Assembly: GCA_949752745.1 (NCBI GenBank)
Contig: OX457027.1
Span: forward strand, 74,902,700-74,966,699
From: Protula sp. h YS-2021
Taxonomy: Eukaryota > Annelida > Polychaeta > Sabellida > Serpulidae
Length of the DNA stretch: 64,000 nt
Reading direction: 5' to 3'
The position numbers and the translations under genes are program-made. Shown here piece by piece: positions 61,601-64,000 of this stretch. The notes under the pieces are model-generated. The model was not told the origin of the DNA, made no database searches, and saw only the letters and a program-made list of their open reading frames with translations. Numbering within the stretch: the stretch's first letter is position 1; the number at the start of each line of letters is the position of its first letter.

Positions 61601-63497
61601 TGCCCCACACAGGGATTATGTTTTGCCATTTTTTGCTTGCACCCCAAATACCCTGACATCAAGTGGCATAAAGTGGTTTTGATTGGACTTTCTTTGATCC
61701 TGAGTAGTCAAGGTAGGCAATTTCGTTGTTTCGACTGAACTTCAGTGAAACCTCCAAAATTTGCCATTTTTTCCTTTTTTTCACTTTGTCATATTTTCCG
61801 TTGCCATTATTTCCGTTGCCATTTTTTCCGTTGCCATTTTTTCCGTACCCCGCTCTCACAACTGCCTTTATTTTCCGGTTATTGAAAGAAGCGGGTGATA
61901 CTCATTTCCTGTTTTTTCGTGCGTAGTGGACTTATATAGATTAAACACAAACCCCCTGAGTTTTACATCACAAAATGGTGGTGACTTTGTAAGTTTAAAT
62001 CAGCACAAATGTTGGAAATAAACTGAAAACATTCCTTTTTTTAATACTGTTTTCCTTGAAATTATACAAGGCACCTATGACATCACGAAACCGCAAGAAA
62101 TGGGAAACAAGTGGGCATGCCTGGCCTATATGTTCACACAGTCATCCTTCCAGGAACAGATTTTTTCGCCAAGATTTATTTATGCAGCTGTAAAGGCTTA
62201 AGAAAACGCCGTTTCGAATATACACTTTACTTGTTAATATGTCCTTGAAAGACAAGGCGATTCAGTTTTAGATTTAACTTTATCTTTGACTTCTAAATAT
62301 CTGAAATGTATGCGCTACTGAACGTGTTGTCGTGAAAGTGTCTGCACCACGCTCACTACAATCTATTTAACTAAAGCACGTCATTCTCCATCTAAGACTA
62401 TACGCTCGCGGAAAATCTGTGCAAAAAAGATTGCGCCCGCAGACATCCATTCTAAGACGGTGTGTACACAACACTTAACCAGAGAGAATGACGTCATAGC
62501 AATCCCTACAGCAGTAGATCAACGACCACGATCTACGATACGCTCATGGAAATATTCACAACAGGATGTCGCCGACCACGACAATGATTACAACAATCGT
62601 TATAACGACATTCTATACAACGACAATACGTCCATTACAGTGTGTACAATTTTCCTCTGCACTGCATTCTGGATAATATCCAGTATTTACATACTATTAT
62701 CACTTAATTTATTTATTTTCTATTTAGTTATATTTTCTAACCAACTTGACGTCGTCAAGAAAACTGAGCCATAGAATGGTGGGGGTGGGGGATGGGGGTG
62801 GGTGGTGGGGGTGGGGGGGAGGGGGATTGCTTACCTTGTAACTGTACAGCGCGATGCTGCCATGTAAGCTAACTTGTTTACCACTTGAGCTTAGCGTTGC
62901 CATGTCGACGGATCCATTTGTTAAAGGATCGAATTCCTCAGTTTTGCAAATAATCCTGGTGTAAAACAAATCACAAACGGATTTTGAAACTTTTTTTAGC
63001 ATGTATATTTTTTTCGATTCTATTTTAAAATTTAAAATCTACTAAATCTTTTTTAAATTTAGCTCAGCGTTCAGCTGTCAGTGTTTTTTTTTCTACGCAC
63101 TCAAGTTTTAAACTGGTTCATCTCATGGACTGGCGGTTCTAGATGTGGAGTGGACACCACTTTTTCTTTTACATACCAACAATGTGTTTAGCAACTGCAT
63201 GATACATAATGCTTGATATTACCCTTAGAGGGTAGCATGACGTTCGAAAGGTATACAAGTGATATAGTTTGGCAGGGTTTACACAGAAATCACTAACCCT
63301 CTATCAGGTTCTCACCCCCCCCCCCCCCCGGTAATAAATAAACATGGCGACCTGTTATCCTGCTTCTCCGTAATTTCACATTGGGCCATATTTCCGATGT
63401 TGATGTTGATATCAGGCGCCGCGCTCCAGTTGCCAAAATGTGAGCCCTCGATGGTTACCATGGTTCCCCCTTCTGTCGGACCAGCGATAGGATGGAA
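37023..63497 (-). CDS. MET/RON-like receptor tyrosine kinase gene, 5'-partial, 16 exons found
   Basis: This is a single-pass receptor tyrosine kinase that would bind an extracellular ligand and phosphorylate tyrosines inside the cell. The exons join without a frame break into 859 visible residues. In order they carry four IPT/TIG domains (about 1-385), a transmembrane helix (about 404-427) followed by a basic stop-transfer stretch, and a kinase domain (about 475-735). The kinase has the glycine loop 481-486, Lys507, Glu527, HRD 603-605, DFG 623-625 and an activation-loop YY pair at 635-636. The tail has a YANV motif at 756. IPT repeats joined to a tyrosine kinase are the hallmark of the MET/RON family, which normally also has semaphorin and PSI domains; these would lie past position 64,000. 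The closely related TAM (AXL/TYRO3) family has Ig/FN3 ectodomains instead, so MET is favoured. The listed span covers introns; exons are given separately. Confidence 0.9.
37799..38768 (+). mobile_element. Family A element, copy A4, complete-looking, in receptor intron 15
   Basis: The 5' end AACTTGCAAACATAGTTTGCAAATGGG forms a hairpin (two blocks, arms GCAAAC and GTTTGC). Two 138-bp units lie at about 38,290-38,585. The 3' part has ATTGCAAGTGGGT, complementary to the 5' CCCACTTGCAA, then the TTTCGCTACGTGTAGCGA hairpin and CGGTCTAG. At about 970 bp it is the most compact full copy. Confidence 0.78.
39091..39227 (-). CDS. Receptor exon 15: kinase C-lobe
   Basis: Encodes residues 667-711. [20 protein letters not shown] is helix F of the C-lobe, and [10 protein letters not shown] is close to the MET-type sequence after it. 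Acceptor CTCCCCACAG and donor GT|GTAAGT. Confidence 0.92.
39551..39673 (-). repeat. 45-bp triplicate of the exon 14 end with its splice donor
   Basis: The block ACGTCAGAAGTGACGTG|GTGAGTTCA occurs three times in a row (ending near 39,650, 39,605 and 39,561). The first copy is the real exon end. The first repeat interval is 45 bp, so use of the second donor stays in frame; the third copy is preceded by a TAG stop in that frame. Confidence 0.9.
39650..39812 (-). CDS. Receptor exon 14: DFG, activation loop and WMAPE
   Basis: Encodes residues 612-666. It carries [17 protein letters not shown], where the double tyrosine at 635-636 matches the paired autophosphorylation tyrosines of MET, then [10 protein letters not shown] and RSDV. 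Acceptor CACTGCAG; the donor GTG|GTGAGT gives SDV-WSYG with exon 15, as in all such kinases. The exon end and donor are repeated twice more downstream, the first extra copy being in frame. Confidence 0.92.
39868..40135 (+). repeat. 23-bp minisatellite beside the exon 14 acceptor
   Basis: About twelve copies of AATGTCTCAAGTGCATTTGTACC, nearly identical, begin only about 55 bp upstream of exon 14 in transcript direction. A further single unit stands at 43,624-43,652. Confidence 0.92.
40136..43622. mobile_element. Candidate terminal-inverted-repeat element inserted in the 23-bp array
   Basis: Arms of about 150 bp at 40,136-40,290 and 43,470-43,622 are inverted copies (GGACAA(C/G)TCGGCACC, AACTCGGCACCACGCTTT, GTCAGCACCAAG). 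Both outer flanks continue as the 23-bp minisatellite (CAAGTG on the left, TTAAGTGCATTTGTACC on the right), so the block appears to have landed inside the array. It contains family A copy A5; no transposase is visible. Confidence 0.6.
40464..42051 (+). mobile_element. Family A element, copy A5, complete, in receptor intron 13
   Basis: The 5' palindrome ATTCCCACTTGCAAAC/GTTTGCAAATGGGAAT is nearly perfect. About six 138-bp units follow (41,025-41,870). The 3' part has AGCAAGTGGGTA, the 20-bp hairpin (42,021-42,040) and ATTCGGTCTAG. Subterminal inverted repeats plus a 3' hairpin are typical of Helentron-derived non-autonomous elements. Confidence 0.82.
43650..44135 (+). repeat. Family B-like remnant in receptor intron 13
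   Basis: One unit (GGAACATTCTCCCTGCC, AAACTGTGGGAGGAGTGGCATT) and the end AGTCGGCTGGGCTAAAAAAAA are visible; the rest is unrecognisable. Confidence 0.45.
44265..44605 (+). repeat. Repeat-element end with long stem and PolyA-like hairpin terminus
   Basis: Contains a perfect 25-bp inverted repeat (44,329-44,353 and 44,422-44,446), a GACCGACAGACAGAC-type tract, and the terminal stem TTCCCCACAGG/CCTGTGGGGAA before TAAAAG. Confidence 0.55.
44794..44903 (-). CDS. Receptor exon 13: catalytic loop
   Basis: Encodes residues 576-611. [12 protein letters not shown] is helix E and [12 protein letters not shown] is the tyrosine-kinase catalytic loop (HRDLAARN type). The acceptor CTGTTATAG keeps phase 0 from exon 12. 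The donor is AT|GTAAGT, and the split codon gives Met with exon 14. Confidence 0.92.
44904..45746. other. Receptor intron 12, nothing recognised
   Basis: Unique-looking sequence between kinase exons 13 and 12 with a G-run at 45,698-45,710. Confidence 0.6.
45747..45931 (-). CDS. Receptor exon 12: kinase alpha-C helix and hinge
   Basis: Encodes residues 514-575. [17 protein letters not shown] contains the alpha-C glutamate (Glu527 by alignment to the MET pattern FLTEG), and [17 protein letters not shown] is the hinge and helix D of MET/TAM kinases. Acceptor TTGATTTTAG and donor AAT|GTATGT are good. Confidence 0.9.
46005..46185. mobile_element. Small inverted-repeat element (MITE-like)
   Basis: ATACTTCATTCT...GCAGAATG at the left and CATGCAGAATGAAG...AAGTAT at the right are inverted. 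The interior has GGCGGTACGGACCGATCCCGAAGGG and a poly-G run, and resembles 29,900-30,050. Confidence 0.55.
46258..46450 (+). repeat. 29-bp minisatellite, receptor intron 11
   Basis: About 6.5 copies of GCTTAGTTGGGGC(C/G)AGCGGTATGGGTTAT (two blocks) with few differences. Confidence 0.9.
47212..47304 (-). CDS. Receptor exon 11: glycine loop and catalytic lysine
   Basis: Encodes residues 483-513. It completes [11 protein letters not shown] and carries VAVK with the ATP-binding Lys507. The Lys/Glu-rich loop between them (HVDKKEEEQ) joins the first two kinase strands. Acceptor GTGGATTCAG and donor G|GTATTC; the split codon gives Gly. Confidence 0.9.
47750..47950 (+). repeat. Dispersed repeat arm, inverted copy of 50,300-50,500
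   Basis: GCGACCACAGATCAAAGTCT and AAGCAGCGTTGTTTAGAAGTTG match the reverse complement of the stretch near 50.4 kb (GCGATCACAGATCAACGTCT, AAGCAACGTTGTTCAGACGTTG). The family is marked by many AACGTTG words. Confidence 0.7.
48545..48840 (-). repeat. About 75-bp minisatellite containing the exon 10 splice donor
   Basis: Four tandem copies, starting near 48,564, 48,637, 48,714 and 48,788, share CCCCGTGA(G/A)TGATCA on the plus strand. Read on the minus strand each carries AGGCAA(A/C)G|GTAGGC, the exon end plus donor; the copy at 48,822 is the functional one. Copies 1 and 3 are alike and copies 2 and 4 are alike, so the array grew as a two-unit block of about 150 bp. Confidence 0.85.
48822..48958 (-). 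CDS. Receptor exon 10: juxtamembrane segment and start of the glycine loop
   Basis: Encodes residues 437-482. The end, [11 protein letters not shown], is the entry of the kinase domain. The donor G|GTAGGC is certain because exon 11 continues the glycine loop. The 5' edge is less sure: an acceptor ending GCAGAG before ACAGGCG fits the phase of exon 9, but stronger-looking AGs at 48,961 and 48,972 break the frame, and a small extra exon is possible. No tyrosine occurs in this juxtamembrane stretch. Confidence 0.75.
49155..49423 (+). repeat. GGGA tract of 269 bp, receptor intron 9
   Basis: About 67 uninterrupted GGGA units. On the transcribed (minus) strand of the receptor this is a TCCC polypyrimidine tract. 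Confidence 0.97.
49440..49609 (+). repeat. GA-rich microsatellite
   Basis: Imperfect GA and GACA repeats end in a perfect (GA)n of about 19 units at 49,571-49,609. Confidence 0.95.
50300..50500 (-). repeat. Dispersed repeat arm, inverted copy of 47,750-47,950
   Basis: See partner. The two arms enclose receptor exon 10. A short related piece with the same CAACGTC/GACGTTG words lies at 49,885-49,935. Confidence 0.7.
50627..50826 (-). CDS. Receptor exon 9: last extracellular strand and transmembrane helix
   Basis: Encodes residues 371-436. The exon opens with [14 protein letters not shown], continues through a charged linker, and then has an uninterrupted hydrophobic run of 24 residues ([20 protein letters not shown] and following, about 404-427) ended by a cluster of Lys/Arg. 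That order gives extracellular N-terminus and cytoplasmic C-terminus. Acceptor CTGTTTTCCAG and donor AC|GTAAGA are strong. Confidence 0.88.
51115..51416 (-). repeat. About 22-bp imperfect minisatellite starting at the exon 8 donor
   Basis: The plus strand shows repeated ACAACC(C/T)ACCCTGTGATAGT-like units. On the minus strand these read CAGGGTGGGTTGTACTA, nearly the same as the exon 8 donor region CAG|GTGGGTTGCACTA. The array fills most of the first half of this intron and is diverged. Confidence 0.75.
51417..51572 (-). CDS. Receptor exon 8: fourth IPT domain
   Basis: Encodes residues 319-370, containing [19 protein letters not shown] with the domain's two cysteines. Acceptor TTGACAG and donor CAG|GTGGGT; 52 codons. 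The intron side of the donor passes straight into a minisatellite whose unit resembles the donor itself (see separate entry). Confidence 0.85.
51830..52900 (+). mobile_element. Family A element, copy A6, with decayed 3' end, in receptor intron 7
   Basis: The 5' end TCCCACTTGCAAAC is intact, about 3.5 units lie at 52,310-52,740, and the 3' end retains TTGCAAGTGCGTGTCATTCCGCT in recognisable but mutated form. It stops about 85 bp before exon 7. Confidence 0.7.
52985..53125 (-). CDS. Receptor exon 7: third to fourth IPT junction
   Basis: Encodes residues 272-318. [14 protein letters not shown] is a closing strand plus the DP-x-I linker found between IPT domains, and LQIK leads into GEYL of exon 8, matching the MET layout of its last IPT. 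Acceptor GTTTACAAG and donor AAG|GTAAGG; 47 codons. Confidence 0.87.
53492..53608 (-). CDS. Receptor exon 6: third IPT domain, cysteine segment
   Basis: Encodes residues 233-271. TCTPNVNG and MYCVAPALN supply the paired cysteines, and LRFKMDG corresponds to the strand before the family's inter-domain loop. Acceptor TTTTTATAG and donor GGG|GTAAGT are good, and the exon has a whole number of codons (39). Confidence 0.87.
53860..55695 (+). repeat. Family C: about 169-bp tandem array with hairpin end, receptor intron 5
   Basis: Ten copies of TAGGCTTGAGTGTGTTA start near 54,070, 54,231, 54,401, 54,569, 54,738, 54,908, 55,074, 55,243, 55,410 and 55,579. Each unit has AAGTTCAGCTGGGCCAATG and TTGGGCCGACATGGCTCATT. 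The end is a GACGGACAGACGGAC tract, the stem GTCCCCC/GGGGGAC and TAATAAAA, matching the general design of families A and B. Long open frames here are a by-product of the repeat. Confidence 0.85.
55932..56031 (-). CDS. Receptor exon 5: third IPT domain, first part
   Basis: Encodes residues 199-232. [14 protein letters not shown] is the IPT core. Acceptor TCAATTTAG and donor GAG|GTACGA flank it, and the phases agree on both sides. It is a short exon (100 bp) lying between two introns packed with repeats. Confidence 0.87.
56399..56930 (+). mobile_element. Family A element, copy A7, 3'-truncated, in receptor intron 4
   Basis: It opens with ATTCCCAGTTGCAAAC and TTTGCAAATGGGAAT, followed by the family's shared leader (TTCCAGAAAACTC...CTATTTGGCGTAG) and about 1.7 units, then ends without a hairpin. 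Confidence 0.7.
57443..57634 (-). CDS. Receptor exon 4: end of second IPT and start of third
   Basis: Encodes residues 135-198. It holds the second cysteine of IPT-2 (RVTCLSM), the closing strand [10 protein letters not shown], and the linker [12 protein letters not shown] that opens the third IPT. Acceptor CACTGCAG and donor AG|GTAAGG are clear; the AG|C codon joins to the GGT of exon 5 to give [10 protein letters not shown]. Confidence 0.88.
58060..58790 (+). repeat. Family D: 169-bp tandem array, receptor intron 3
   Basis: About 4.3 copies; TGCCTTTTGGGGGTTTTG recurs at 58,124, 58,293, 58,462 and 58,631, an exact 169-bp period. The middle copies are almost identical, so expansion was recent. 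It has no hairpin end that I could see. Confidence 0.9.
59735..60130 (+). repeat. 84-bp tandem array, receptor intron 3
   Basis: Five copies of GGAAGCACGTGCCGTACTG with period about 84 bp. Since 84 is a multiple of three and the unit lacks stops in each forward frame, three overlapping open frames result; they are not genes. Confidence 0.88.
61036..61172 (-). CDS. Receptor exon 3: start of second IPT domain
   Basis: Encodes residues 90-134. [16 protein letters not shown] is the IPT signature, followed by the disulphide cysteine in GLNCKI. The acceptor CCCTCCCTCAG has a strong pyrimidine tract. The donor is AT|GTATGT; the split codon gives Met when joined to exon 4. Confidence 0.87.
61173..62834. 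other. Receptor intron 2, little structure
   Basis: Contains a CCGTTGCCATTTTTT triplet repeat at 61,797-61,845, a threefold diverged GGCACCCGA/GCATC stretch at 61,390-61,620, and a GGGGGTGG-rich tract near 62,777-62,825. Confidence 0.6.
62835..62955 (-). CDS. Receptor exon 2: end of first IPT domain
   Basis: Encodes residues 49-89. The IICKT cysteine segment and the closing strand IALYSYK are the usual second half of an IPT fold. Acceptor TTTTACACCAG|G and donor AAG|GTAAGC are both good, and the phase matches exons 1 and 3. A G-rich tract (62,777-62,825) begins just inside the following intron. Confidence 0.85.
63352..63497 (-). CDS. Receptor exon 1 (of those visible): start of first IPT domain
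   Basis: Encodes visible residues 1-48 plus two bases. The segment [17 protein letters not shown] is a classic IPT/TIG opening (GxxxGGTxVTIxGxxF), followed by a strand and a cysteine (AQCEI). The acceptor is CTGCTGCAG before TTC. The donor AG|GTCGCC is weak in its outer bases, but joining to exon 2 restores DNR-IICK in frame. The preceding exon is not visible in the last 500 bases of the window. Confidence 0.85.
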
Positions 63498-64000
63498 CTG
63501 CAGCAGTATGATAATAAAAAAATAGAAATAATTGCATTTAGAGACTTGTAGAGACCATTGGGTACTTAGAACTCCGGCAGAAAGAAACAGGACACACATA
63601 CATGGCTATCGGATACTGTTCTCATAATATTCTTATATAAGTCTCGTGTTACGAGAAAGCTCTGCATTTTATAACTTCCTCAATCAAAATATAACTCAGT
63701 TCGTTCCTTCTTTCTCTCTTCTCAGCTTTGAGATAGCGATTTATGTTTTTCTTTAGTTTGTTATACTGATTAAAATAATAACATAAACAATTTCCAGAGC
63801 ATTGTGCCTAGCCGACATCTAGTTAACATAGTACCACAAGGCTTGAAGTAATTTTATCAAACGAGAACCAAATATAGATGATTCATATATCAAATCTGAA
63901 AGTAATCCGAATCAAACCGTGGTGGCGTGTGAACGACCTCAGAATGATGTTGCTTTGAAGGCTAAATTCTAGCGTTTCTCACAACAGGGGTTCCTTTACC
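63498..64000. other. Upstream receptor intron, no exon recognised
   Basis: The minus strand gives no IPT, PSI or semaphorin-like segment here, so the next 5' exon lies beyond the window. Confidence 0.55.

Noticed and set aside
62460..62774. 104-codon plus-strand open frame with a hydrophobic end
   Set aside because: It lies in a receptor intron just beside exon 2, has no acceptor or promoter context, and its hydrophobic tail comes from AT-rich sequence.

Overview
This is animal genomic DNA from a gene-poor, repeat-rich region, most likely a marine invertebrate. Several rolling-circle-like repeat families with hairpin ends and internal 138-170 bp tandem units resemble those I associate with molluscs, so a mollusc or other lophotrochozoan is my best guess. 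No taxonomic marker settles this.

One host gene is recognisable. It lies on the minus strand from about 63.5 kb down to 37.0 kb and runs off the right edge of the window at its 5' end. I could place sixteen coding exons (2,580 nt, 860 codons including the stop) that join in a consistent reading frame with GT...AG introns. They encode four IPT/TIG domains, one transmembrane helix, a tyrosine kinase domain with all catalytic motifs, and a tyrosine-containing tail. This is a MET/RON-type receptor tyrosine kinase; the semaphorin and PSI part expected for the family would lie beyond position 64,000.

Left half, 1-37 kb: no host gene is visible. It holds two copies of a DIRS-type tyrosine-recombinase retrotransposon. 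Copy 1 (about 4.45-9.93 kb) is split by a 3.5 kb tandem-repeat element. Copy 2 (about 14.71-20.88 kb) keeps inverted terminal repeats and an internal complementary region. There is also a decayed minus-strand integrase plus Ulp1-like transposon gene with introns (11.0-12.3 kb), a large inverted-repeat structure (33.0-36.3 kb), and long AT-rich stretches in which I see nothing.

Right half, 37-64 kb: receptor exons are separated by introns filled with minisatellites, a 269 bp GGGA tract and transposon copies. Repeat family A (5' hairpin near CCCACTTGCAAA, 138 bp internal units, 3' hairpin followed by CTAG) occurs at least seven times in the window and fits the design of non-autonomous Helitron/Helentron elements.

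The most unusual observation is that three receptor introns (after exons 8, 10 and 14) begin with tandem repeats whose unit contains a copy of the exon end and its splice donor. In one case the duplicated donor is in frame and could add 15 residues to the kinase domain.
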